Of a DNA stretch of 50,894 nucleotides, positions 40,362 through 47,877 are shown piece after piece; position 1 is the stretch's first letter; each line of letters opens with the position of its first letter. The notes beneath the pieces are model-generated. The model worked only from the letters and a program-made list of their open reading frames with translations. It searched no databases and was not told the origin of the DNA. The stretch lies in contig NZ_LIPQ01000029.1 in the NCBI RefSeq assembly GCF_001418135.1, forward strand, positions 1 through 50,894, given 5' to 3'. A program made the position numbers and the translations under genes. The DNA is from Streptomyces aureus (GTDB lineage Bacteria > Actinomycetota > Actinomycetes > Streptomycetales > Streptomycetaceae).

Positions 40362-43136
40362 TCAGAAGACCAGGTTGTATATCTGCCAGCCCGAGCCGAC
40401 CTTGGCGCGCGTGGCGAACGGCGTCGTGAGGCTGCCGGTGCCCTTGTACGACCACAGGGTCCCGGTTCCGTCGCGGCCGATCAGGTCGACCTTGCCGTCA
40501 CCGTCCAGATCGCTCGGACCCACGATGGTGTTGTAGGCCTGCCAGCCGGCCCCGACCCTGGTGCGCGTGGCGAACGGCTGCGTGACGCTGCCGGTGCCCT
40601 GGTACGACCAGAGGACACCGGAGGCGTCCCGGGCGACGAGGTCGGCCTTGCCGTCGCCGGACAGGTCACCGGTGCTGACGATGGCGTTGTAGGCCTGCCA
40701 GCCGGCACCGACGCGGGACCGCGTGGCGAACGGGGCCGACGGGACACCGGTGCCCTTGTACAGCCACAGCACCCCGGACTTCTCGCGGGCGATCAGGTCG
40801 GGCTTGCCGTCGTTGGTCACGTCCCGGACACCCATGATCCGGTCGTAGGCCTGCCAGCCGCTGCCGACCTGCAGACGGCCCTTGAACGGCGACGACGGGT
40901 TCGCGCTGCCCTGGTAGTACCAGAGCACACCCGAGGCGTCACGGGCGACGGCGTCACCGGTGCCGTCGGCGCGGAGCGCGGTCATCGGGGTGATGGTGTT
41001 GTACGCGTTCCAGCCGCTGCCCACCCGGTACCGGGTGAGGAACGCGCCGCCGCCCATGCCCTGGTACTGCCAGAGGACACCGGAGGCGTCCCGGGCGAGG
41101 AGGTTGTAGCGGTTGTTCGTGGCGACGGGGGTGGCGCCGGGCGCCTCCGCGATGTCGCTCTGCTTCACCCAGACGATCTTGTGGTGGTAGCGGATCGGCA
41201 CGAACAGCGTGGCGCCGATGACGTTCTTCTGGGCGGAGCCGAACCAGTCGTCACCCTTCACCGCCGGGCCGGCCTTCACATAGGCCTGGCCCACGGGGAG
41301 GGAGAACTTCGACAGGGAGGCGTTCTCGTCACCCGGTGCGGAGAGCCCGGCCGCGGTGTAGGCGGCGGTCTCCGGGAAGGAGCGGCCGTAGACCTTGACC
41401 GAGGCCAGGCCGGACTTCACCTTCACCGTGGTGCCGTTCACCGGCGCGGTGTACTGGCCACCGGGGTTGTGGAACCAGGCCTTCTGGCCCGCGAACCAGA
41501 TCGCCGTCCAGTCGGTCCGGGCCTCCGCCACGACGTACGTGCCGCCGGCGCGGACCTTGTTGGCGTAGTTCGAGCCCTCGGTCGCTCCCGAGGTGAAGTA
41601 CGGGTCCTTCAGCGTCGTCCCGCTCGTCGACGGCGTCGTGTACAGGTAGCCGAAGTTGGACGGACGCGCCGGGACGGCCGTGCCGCCGACGGTCAGCTTC
41701 GGCTGGTTGGCCGTGGTGAACGGCGGCACCACACGGACCACCTGGCCGGCCTTGAGCAGGCCGCCCGCGCCCTTGTCGCCCTGCGGGGCGCCCAGGAGGG
41801 ACATGTAGTAGTTCCAGTCCCAGTACGGGCCGGCGTCCCAGTGGAGGTTGGCGAGGCCGGTGTCCGTCTGGAGCGCGACCTCGTCGTGACCGATGATGTG
41901 CTCACGGTCGAGCGGCACGTTGTAGGTGGTCGCGAGGTACTTCACCAGGGCCGCGGAGGAGCGGTACTGGGGCTCGGTGTACCAGCTGCCCTCCTTGATG
42001 GCGTAGCCCTCGTGCTCCACGCCGATGGCGTGCATGTTGTGGGTCCAGTTGCCCGCGTGCCACGCCAGGTTCTTGTTCTCGAGGATCTGGGTGACCTGAC
42101 CGTCCGAGGCCTTGATCAGGTAGTGGGCGCTGCCCGGCACGTTCGGGTTGGTGAGGGAGTCGAGCGACCCCTGGAAACCGCCCTCGGTGTCGTGGATGAC
42201 GATCTGGCGGATGTCGACGCCCTGGTTGGGGCGGTCGGCCGCGGTGTAGTTCTTCTTCCCCGCGGAATTGGGGACGCTCAGCTTGACGCTGCAGTTCAGG
42301 GCGGCGGGGCACTCGGGGAGCGCGGCCGCCGTCGTGGCCGCGAAGCTCGCCGCCAGCGGCACGTTCGACGGCTTGACCGGCTCGACCGACGGGTCGGCCG
42401 GCAGCGCGACCTGCTCGCCGTCGAGGGTGACCGCCTGCTCGCCCTCCTTGATCGACTCGAAGACGCGCTTCGCGAAGAGGTCGGCGCCCTTCTTCTCGGT
42501 GGACTGGCTGTAGCGCGCCACGGCCGGGTACCAGTCGCCCGCGTCGTCGGACAGCTCGGCGCCGGCCTGCTTCTGGTAGTCGGCGAGCAGCGCGGCACCG
42601 GCCCGGATGGAGGCGGAGGTGTCGTTCTGGACGGCCTCGGTGGAGCTGTCGATCAGCTCGGCGGCCTTGTCCAGGGTGTGGAGCCGGGGGTCGTCGGTGT
42701 CGACGAGCGCCTTCTCCAGGATCTGCCGGACCTTCGCGCGGTCGAAGGTCTTCTCGATCTCCGGCCGGCCGGAGCCGTTGAAGTGGTCGATCTGCTCGTC
42801 GGTGACCTTCTGGGCCACGTCCTCCGGCTCGACCTTCGTCAGACCCATGACGTTGTACGCGCCGGTCGTGCTCGGCTCGCCGTCGTGGGACTCCCAGCGG
42901 GTCTGGTTGTACGACACCGCCATCAGCACGCTCTGCGGCACATCGAACTCGCGCGCCGCGTTTGCGAACTGCGACTGGAGGGAAGGGTCCCCAGCAGCCT
43001 TGCCGTCGCCCGCCGCGCCGAGGAGGCCGGGAGAGGCGATCGCGATGCTGCCGATCGTGGCGGTGGCCACGACGGCGGCCGCCGCGCCGTACAAGATTCG
43101 TTTCTTCTTACGGTCCCTGCGGTGCCTCTGGGTCAC
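40362..43136 (-). CDS. Secreted N-acetylmuramoyl-L-alanine amidase with FG-GAP-like repeats
   Basis: 924-aa exported protein. Basic N-terminus and hydrophobic signal/anchor (about 14-37), a helical region (about 40-290), an Amidase_2 domain (about 308-420) with zinc-site residues in IVIHDTEGG, IGVEHEGYA and HIIGHDEVA, then SH3-like segments and finally five FG-GAP/VCBS-like repeats of about 49 residues (about 675-924), each with xLxARDxSGVLWxYxG and RVGxGWxAYNxI. It should cut the bond between muramic acid and the stem peptide; the repeats may bind ligands or form a propeller. GTG 43136 is preferred (AGGGG upstream); the reading to 43220 is possible. Confidence 0.9.
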   Translation of the reverse strand: MTQRHRRDRKKKRILYGAAAAVVATATIGSIAIASPGLLGAAGDGKAAGDPSLQSQFANAAREFDVPQSVLMAVSYNQTRWESHDGEPSTTGAYNVMGLTKVEPEDVAQKVTDEQIDHFNGSGRPEIEKTFDRAKVRQILEKALVDTDDPRLHTLDKAAELIDSSTEAVQNDTSASIRAGAALLADYQKQAGAELSDDAGDWYPAVARYSQSTEKKGADLFAKRVFESIKEGEQAVTLDGEQVALPADPSVEPVKPSNVPLAASFAATTAAALPECPAALNCSVKLSVPNSAGKKNYTAADRPNQGVDIRQIVIHDTEGGFQGSLDSLTNPNVPGSAHYLIKASDGQVTQILENKNLAWHAGNWTHNMHAIGVEHEGYAIKEGSWYTEPQYRSSAALVKYLATTYNVPLDREHIIGHDEVALQTDTGLANLHWDAGPYWDWNYYMSLLGAPQGDKGAGGLLKAGQVVRVVPPFTTANQPKLTVGGTAVPARPSNFGYLYTTPSTSGTTLKDPYFTSGATEGSNYANKVRAGGTYVVAEARTDWTAIWFAGQKAWFHNPGGQYTAPVNGTTVKVKSGLASVKVYGRSFPETAAYTAAGLSAPGDENASLSKFSLPVGQAYVKAGPAVKGDDWFGSAQKNVIGATLFVPIRYHHKIVWVKQSDIAEAPGATPVATNNRYNLLARDASGVLWQYQGMGGGAFLTRYRVGSGWNAYNTITPMTALRADGTGDAVARDASGVLWYYQGSANPSSPFKGRLQVGSGWQAYDRIMGVRDVTNDGKPDLIAREKSGVLWLYKGTGVPSAPFATRSRVGAGWQAYNAIVSTGDLSGDGKADLVARDASGVLWSYQGTGSVTQPFATRTRVGAGWQAYNTIVGPSDLDGDGKVDLIGRDGTGTLWSYKGTGSLTTPFATRAKVGSGWQIYNLVF
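40370..41110. repeat. Five imperfect tandem repeats of about 147 bp
   Basis: The FG-GAP-like repeats of the amidase are also visible at DNA level: GTAGGCCTGCCAGCC recurs at 40525, 40689 and 40847 (with variants), and the repeated phrase encodes GSGW/GAGWQAYN. Intragenic and imperfect. Confidence 0.85.
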
Positions 43137-43289
43137 GCCCACCCCTGTGATTCGACTGTTCAAAGTGAAACGGGCCAGAGGGTAACACCACTCGATGGTG
43201 TGAATATCGGCAGAGGACATTTCGGGCGCGCGTCTCAGTCACTGGGCAGGGGGACAGGACAGGACGAAGAACCCCGTAATGTGGTGCGT

Positions 43290-44642
43290 GTGACCGTGAA
43301 CGCTGATTCCCACGCCGTCGCCAAGGCGACCTGGCGAGACCTGCCCGCGGCGCAGCAGCCCGAGTACCCCGATGCCGAGGCTCTGCGCGATGTGATCGCG
43401 GACCTCGAGTCGTATCCTCCGCTCGTCTTCGCCGGCGAGTGCGACCAGCTGCGCGCCCGGATGGGAGCCGTCGCCCGTGGCGAGGCGTTCCTGCTCCAGG
43501 GCGGCGACTGCGCCGAGGCCTTCGACGCCGTGTCCGCCGACCACATCAGGGCCAAGCTCAAGACGCTGCTCCAGATGAGCGCCGTCCTCACCTACGCGGC
43601 CTCCGTGCCCGTGGTGAAGGTCGGCCGCATCGCCGGCCAGTACTCGAAGCCCCGCTCCAAGGGGACCGAGACCCGGGACGGCGTGACCCTGCCGACCTAC
43701 CGGGGCGACTCGGTCAACGGCTTCGACTTCAACGAGAAGGCCCGCGTCCCGGACCCCGAGCGGCTGAAGCGGATGTACAACGCCTCCGCCTCCACGCTCA
43801 ACCTGGTGCGCGCCTTCACCACCGGTGGATACGCCGACCTGCGCCAGGTGCACGCCTGGAACCAGGACTTCGTGAGGTCGTCCCCCTCGGGCCAGCGCTA
43901 CGAGCAGCTGGCGCGGGAGATCGACAACGCGCTGAACTTCATGAAGGCCTGTGGCACCGACCCGGCCGAGTTCAAGGCCGTCGAGTTCTACGCCTCCCAC
44001 GAGGCGCTGCTGCTCGACTACGAGGGTGCGCTGACCCGTACGGACTCGCGCACCGGCAAGCTGTACGACACCTCCGGCCACATGGTCTGGATCGGTGAGC
44101 GCACCCGTCAGCTCGACCACGCCCACATCGAGTTCGCCTCGCAGATCGCGAACCCGATCGGCATCAAGCTGGGCCCGACCACCTCGGTGGACGACGCGCT
44201 GACGTACATCGACCGCCTCGACCCGAACCGCGAGGCGGGCCGGCTGACCTTCATCGTCCGCATGGGCGCCGACAAGGTCCGCGACAAGCTCCCCGAGCTG
44301 GTCGAGAAGGTCACCGCCTCCGGTGCGGTCGTCGCCTGGGTCACCGACCCGATGCACGGCAACACCTTCGAGGCGGCCTCCGGCCACAAGACGCGCCGCT
44401 TCGACGACGTGCTCGACGAGGTCAAGGGCTTCTTCGAGGTCCACAAGGCGCTGGGCACCCACCCGGGCGGCATCCATGTCGAGCTCACCGGTGACGACGT
44501 CACCGAGTGCGTGGGCGGCGGCGACGAGATCTTCGTCGACGACCTGCACCAGCGCTACGAGACGGCCTGCGACCCGCGTCTCAACCGCAGCCAGTCCCTG
44601 GACCTGGCCTTCCTGGTGGCGGAGATGTACCGCGATCAGTAA
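43290..44642 (+). CDS. aroH: Class II DAHP synthase (3-deoxy-7-phosphoheptulonate synthase)
   Basis: 450-aa first enzyme of the shikimate pathway, condensing phosphoenolpyruvate and erythrose-4-phosphate. Class II (plant/mycobacterial type) motifs: FAGECDQLRARM, LLQGGDCAEAF, VGRIAGQYSKPRS, DSVNGF, YNASASTLNLVRAFTTGG, WIGERTRQLD, GPTTSVDD, VTDPMHGNT and GGIHVELTGDDVTEC. The metal-site Cys is in GGDCAE. GTG 43290 (TVNADS) matches the family; the much longer reading from 40317 is antisense to the amidase. TAATGT (43277-43282) ends 7 nt before the GTG, so a leaderless start is likely. It supplies the chorismate used by trpE nearby but is a separate transcript. Confidence 0.95.
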   Translation: MTVNADSHAVAKATWRDLPAAQQPEYPDAEALRDVIADLESYPPLVFAGECDQLRARMGAVARGEAFLLQGGDCAEAFDAVSADHIRAKLKTLLQMSAVLTYAASVPVVKVGRIAGQYSKPRSKGTETRDGVTLPTYRGDSVNGFDFNEKARVPDPERLKRMYNASASTLNLVRAFTTGGYADLRQVHAWNQDFVRSSPSGQRYEQLAREIDNALNFMKACGTDPAEFKAVEFYASHEALLLDYEGALTRTDSRTGKLYDTSGHMVWIGERTRQLDHAHIEFASQIANPIGIKLGPTTSVDDALTYIDRLDPNREAGRLTFIVRMGADKVRDKLPELVEKVTASGAVVAWVTDPMHGNTFEAASGHKTRRFDDVLDEVKGFFEVHKALGTHPGGIHVELTGDDVTECVGGGDEIFVDDLHQRYETACDPRLNRSQSLDLAFLVAEMYRDQ

Positions 44643-44651
44643 GTAGATACC

Positions 44652-44698
44652 TACGACGTCGGGGCGCGGATCCATGTGATCCGCGCCCCATCGTCGTA
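44652..44698 (+). terminator. Terminator after aroH
   Basis: 12-bp perfect stem (44661-44672 with 44678-44689), extended across a 2/2 internal loop by TACGACG/CGTCGTA (44652-44658 with 44692-44698). Confidence 0.9.
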
Positions 44699-44729
44699 TC
44701 CAGGGCTTTTACGGTCCCTCGGTGCCGGG

Positions 44730-44748
44730 TAAGGTTAGGTTAGCCTTA
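44730..44748 (+). promoter_or_regulatory. Iron box (DmdR1/IdeR-type operator) upstream of bfd
   Basis: TAAGGTTAGGTTAGCCTTA matches the 19-bp actinobacterial iron box TTAGGTTAGGCTAACCTAA, as I recall it, at 15 of 19 positions. It lies 26 bp before the bfd start and would repress bfd when iron is sufficient. Confidence 0.82.
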
Positions 44749-44774
44749 TCGATCACGGCGGGAGGTGAACCGCG

Positions 44775-45014
44775 ATGTACGTATGCTCATGCTTCGGAGT
44801 GACGGAGAAGCAGGTCAAGGCGCATGCCGACGCGGGCGCCTGCACGCCCCGCCAGATCGCCTCGGCCTGCAAGGCCGGCACGGACTGCGGTTCCTGCGTC
44901 CGTCGCATTCAGGCCATCCTCGGCCGCGGCAACTGCCCGCGACGCGACCTCCTGGACCAGGGCATGCCCGCGCTGGCGGCGGAGACCGTCACCGAACTCG
45001 GGGAAGCCGCTTAG
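44775..45014 (+). CDS. bfd: Bacterioferritin-associated ferredoxin (Bfd)
   Basis: 79-aa [2Fe-2S] protein with the Bfd cysteine pattern C4-x-C6 and C38-xx-C41 (MYVCSC, TDCGSC) and SACKAGTDCGSC motif. Bfd donates electrons to bacterioferritin to release stored iron under iron limitation. ATG with GGGAGGTGA upstream, and an iron box in the promoter. The bfr gene is adjacent and convergent, 8 bp away. Confidence 0.94.
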   Translation: MYVCSCFGVTEKQVKAHADAGACTPRQIASACKAGTDCGSCVRRIQAILGRGNCPRRDLLDQGMPALAAETVTELGEAA

Positions 45015-45022
45015 GGGGAGCC

Positions 45023-45499
45023 TCAGCTCGGCTGCTCGATGAGCGTCGAGATGTAGAGGGCCTCACCCAGGGACTCGATCAGCTCCAGCTGCGTGTCCAG
45101 GTAGTCGATGTGGTGCTCCTCGTCGGCCAGGATCTCCTCGAAGAGGTTGGCGGAGGTGATGTCCCCCTTGGCCCGCATGACCTCGATCCCGCGCTTCAGA
45201 CGGTCGATGGCCTCGACCTCGACCTGGCGGTCCGCCTGGAACATCTCGGTGAGGGTCTGACCGACCCGTACGTGGAAGAGGCGCTGGTAATTGGGCAGGC
45301 CGTCGAGCATCAGAATGCGCTCGGTCAGCTTGTCCGCGTGCTTCATCTCATCGATGGACTCTTCGCGCGTGTATTTGGCGAGCTTCGTCCACCCCTTGTT
45401 GTCCTGGATGCGGTAGTGCAGCCAGTACTGGTTGATGGCCGTCAGCTCGCCGGTCAGCTGCTCGTTGAGGAATTCGAGGACCTCGGGGTCGCCCTGCAT
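45023..45499 (-). CDS. bfr: Bacterioferritin (Bfr)
   Basis: 158-aa 24-mer-forming iron-storage protein. Ferroxidase ligands E18, E51, H54 and the later ADEEHHIDYLDTQ segment are present, as is M52, the axial heme ligand at the dimer interface. ATG 45499 with GGAG upstream (the reading to 45517 adds six residues). Stores iron as a ferric core; Bfd next door mobilises it. No iron box is evident in its own promoter region. Confidence 0.96.
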   Translation of the reverse strand: MQGDPEVLEFLNEQLTGELTAINQYWLHYRIQDNKGWTKLAKYTREESIDEMKHADKLTERILMLDGLPNYQRLFHVRVGQTLTEMFQADRQVEVEAIDRLKRGIEVMRAKGDITSANLFEEILADEEHHIDYLDTQLELIESLGEALYISTLIEQPS

Positions 45500-45676
45500 C
45501 GCAGAGGCTCCTTCCACGTTGCGTGTCTACGCCGTCACTGGGCAGGATGGCCGCATCCTCGCACCCCGAATGGGGGGCGTCCAGTAAGTGCAGGCTTAGT
45601 GGGAGTTGCCCGAATCGGGCCAGGCCGGAGGTCTCCTGGTCATGACCACCCCTCGCCGTCTGTCACCATGGATGGC

Positions 45677-46321
45677 ATGGGTCGGACGGAGAGCGGAGTA
45701 CACCGGGAAGCGGGGCAGCCGGATCGTTCGCCGGACCTTCCGCCGGGGCAGCGGCTCCAGCGCGGCTGGCCGGTCACCCATTACGGGCCCGTCCCCAAGT
45801 TCAAGCCGGACCGCTGGGAGTTCCGGGTCTTCGGCGCGACGGCCGACGGTGACAAGCGGTGCTGGAACCACGAGGAGTTCTCGGCCCTTCCGTTCTCCTC
45901 GGTCGTGGCCGATCTGCACTGCGTCACGAAATTCAGCATGCTCGGGGCCGAATGGGGCGGCGTCCCGGCCCGCACGGTCCTCGAGCTCGCCCCGCCGGCC
46001 CCGCAGGTCACCCATGTGATGGTCTGGGCCGAGTACGGCTACAGCGCCAACATGCGGCTCACCGACTTCGCCGACGACCGTTCGATCTTCGCCACCCACA
46101 TGGACGGCGAGCTGCTCACCGCCGAGCACGGTTTCCCGCTGCGCCTGGTCGTCCCGCACCTGTACGCCTGGAAGGGCCCCAAGTGGGTCCGCGGAGTGGA
46201 GTACATGGCCGCCGACCGGCGGGGCTTCTGGGAGGAGCGCGGGTACCACAACCTCGGCGACCCCTGGACGGAGCAGCGGTACTCGTACCAGGAGGAACCG
46301 GGAGGCGGCCCGGAGCTGTAG
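45677..46321 (+). CDS. Sulfite-oxidase-like molybdopterin-binding protein
   Basis: 214-aa protein with the oxidoreductase molybdopterin-binding (SUOX/YedY-like) domain. The conserved Mo-coordinating Cys is in LHCVTKFS, followed by WGGVPARTVLE, and HLYAWKGPKWVRGVEYM and ERGYHNLGDPWTEQRYSYQEE close the domain. No signal peptide; probably cytoplasmic. Start is ATG 45677 (MGRTESG) or ATG 45668; neither has a Shine-Dalgarno. Substrate unknown. Confidence 0.88.
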   Translation: MGRTESGVHREAGQPDRSPDLPPGQRLQRGWPVTHYGPVPKFKPDRWEFRVFGATADGDKRCWNHEEFSALPFSSVVADLHCVTKFSMLGAEWGGVPARTVLELAPPAPQVTHVMVWAEYGYSANMRLTDFADDRSIFATHMDGELLTAEHGFPLRLVVPHLYAWKGPKWVRGVEYMAADRRGFWEERGYHNLGDPWTEQRYSYQEEPGGGPEL

Positions 46322-46355
46322 CGCTCCGGACCGTCCTTCGGTGTGGTGTCGCAGG

Positions 46356-46937
46356 TCAGTGGTGGTACTGGTGGACCACCGCGTGCCCCTTGCCGCGTCC
46401 GATCATCCATTTGTTGACCGGGACGGTGATCACGAAGGCGGCGGCGAGCGCGATGGCGAGCACGATCCAGAAGACGGGGTCGGACAGGTGGGCGTCCATG
46501 GCGCCGGGCCACAGGGCGATGACGCCGTTGTCGATGATCTCCATGACCGCGATGGACAGGGTGTCGGCGGCGAGCGCGACCTTGAAGGCTGTCTTGAAAT
46601 CGACGCCGGCGGCCAGGATTCCGCGCAGGGTCAGCGCGTAGCCGAAGAAGAAGGCGAGGACGATCGCGAGGATCATCGTCTCCATGTTGCCCCAGCCGAG
46701 CGCGGTGCCGATGATCATGCCGAGGACCTCGCCGATGGCGCAGCCGGTGAGGCAGTGCAGCGTCGCCTTGGCGGCCATGGACCAGGAGGCCTTGCCGGGG
46801 GTGTGGTGAGCGCCGTGGCCCTCGTGGTGCCCGCCGTGCTGGTGGCCTTCGTGCCCCTCGTGTCCGGAGTGGGTCTCGTGGTCGGCGTGGGTGCTGTGAG
46901 CGCTGTGGTCGTGGTGGGCGTGCGCGTCGTGCTCCAT
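46356..46937 (-). CDS. DUF4396 membrane protein with His-rich N-terminus
   Basis: 193-aa protein. Residues 1-45 contain 18 histidines (HAHHDHSAHSTH type), a likely metal-binding tail. The rest is a DUF4396 membrane domain with four hydrophobic helices (CAIGEVLGMIIGTALGW, ILAIVLAFFFGYALTL, a central MEIIDNGVIALWPG segment and FWIVLAIALAAAFVITV) and a cysteine pair (HCLTGC). A copper-type palindrome (ATACCCC-CCT-GGGGTAT) sits 48 bp upstream, suggesting CsoR-controlled copper handling. That function is inference. Confidence 0.85.
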   Translation of the reverse strand: MEHDAHAHHDHSAHSTHADHETHSGHEGHEGHQHGGHHEGHGAHHTPGKASWSMAAKATLHCLTGCAIGEVLGMIIGTALGWGNMETMILAIVLAFFFGYALTLRGILAAGVDFKTAFKVALAADTLSIAVMEIIDNGVIALWPGAMDAHLSDPVFWIVLAIALAAAFVITVPVNKWMIGRGKGHAVVHQYHH

Positions 46938-46984
46938 GGGTGCCCCCAGGGTTGGGTAGCGGTTCCTGCCGTCATGTAAACCGT

Positions 46985-47001
46985 ATACCCCCCTGGGGTA
47001 T
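46985..47001 (-). promoter_or_regulatory. CsoR-like copper operator
   Basis: ATACCCC-CCT-GGGGTAT, perfect 7-bp arms with 3-bp spacer, in the promoter of the DUF4396 gene. GC-rich palindromes with TACCC/GGGTA arms are typical of actinobacterial CsoR/RicR operators. Confidence 0.7.
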
Positions 47002-47004
47002 TCC

Positions 47005-47871
47005 TCAACGGGGGGTCGTGTCGTCCCTCAGCTTCTTGAGCAGCTCCACGTCCGCGACGTGCCCCGCCGTGCCGCCGGGCGTCTCGATGATCAGGGGCAC
47101 GCCCTCGGTCGCCGGGTGACGGAGGAGGTTGCGGAACCCGTCCTCGCCGATGTGGCCCACGCCGATGTTCGCGTGCCGGTCCTTGCGGGCGCCGACGACG
47201 TCCTGGGAGTCGTTGGCGTGGATCAGCTTCAGCCGTCCCTCGCCCACGGTCGCCACCAGCTGGTCGAGCGTCTGCGCCGCGCCGTGCGGACCGGTCAGGT
47301 CGTGGCCGGCGGCGAAGATGTGGCACGTGTCGAGGCAGATCCCCAGCTTCGGGTGCCGGTCGAGCGCGTCGAAGTACGGCCCGAAGTCCTCCGCGCGCGA
47401 ACAGAGCGAGAAGCCCTGGCCGGCCGTCGACTCCAGGAGCAGGTCCGGGTCGTCGTCGTGCGTCAGCTCGTCGAGCAGCGGCAGCAGCCGCTCCCGGACC
47501 TGCGCGAGCGCCACCGCGCGCGGGCGGCCGCCGGTCGCCGAGCCGGTGTGCACCACCACGCCCTTCGCACCGATCTCCCGCCCCCGCCGCAGCGAGTGCC
47601 GCATCGACTCCACCGACTTCTCCGCCGTGGCCTCGGTGTGGGAACCGAAGTTGATCAGGTACGGGGCGTGGACCCAGGCCGAGATCGACTCGGCGGCGCA
47701 CTCGGCGCGGAACCGTTCGTCCTCGGCGGGGTTCCCGGGCGGGGTGGCCCAGCCGCGCGGGTTGGCGACGAAGACCTGCACGGTCTCGGCGCCGAGCTCA
47801 CGGGCGTAGCCGAGGCCGACCTTGGCGAGGCCACCGGCCACCGGGACATGGCCGCCGACGGGGTTGCGCAT
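47005..47871 (-). CDS. nfo: Endonuclease IV (AP endonuclease)
   Basis: 288-aa TIM-barrel AP endonuclease of base-excision repair. Zinc-site blocks: HAPYLINFGS, VVHTGSA, LLLESTAGQG, LDTCHIFAAG, HANDSQD, DRHANIGVGHIGEDGF and PLIIETPGG. Start ATG 47871 (MRNPVGGHVPVAGGL). It lies 6 bp after the PASTA kinase stop, so the two are cotranscribed. Confidence 0.95.
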   Translation of the reverse strand: MRNPVGGHVPVAGGLAKVGLGYARELGAETVQVFVANPRGWATPPGNPAEDERFRAECAAESISAWVHAPYLINFGSHTEATAEKSVESMRHSLRRGREIGAKGVVVHTGSATGGRPRAVALAQVRERLLPLLDELTHDDDPDLLLESTAGQGFSLCSRAEDFGPYFDALDRHPKLGICLDTCHIFAAGHDLTGPHGAAQTLDQLVATVGEGRLKLIHANDSQDVVGARKDRHANIGVGHIGEDGFRNLLRHPATEGVPLIIETPGGTAGHVADVELLKKLRDDTTPR

Positions 47872-47877
47872 CAGTTT

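Noticed and set aside
40317..43289. Long in-frame upstream extension of aroH
   Set aside because: It runs antisense through the amidase gene and has no homology-like sequence; the family start is GTG 43290.
45500..45676. Iron box in front of bfr
   Set aside because: No segment resembling TTAGGTTAGGCTAACCTAA on either strand.
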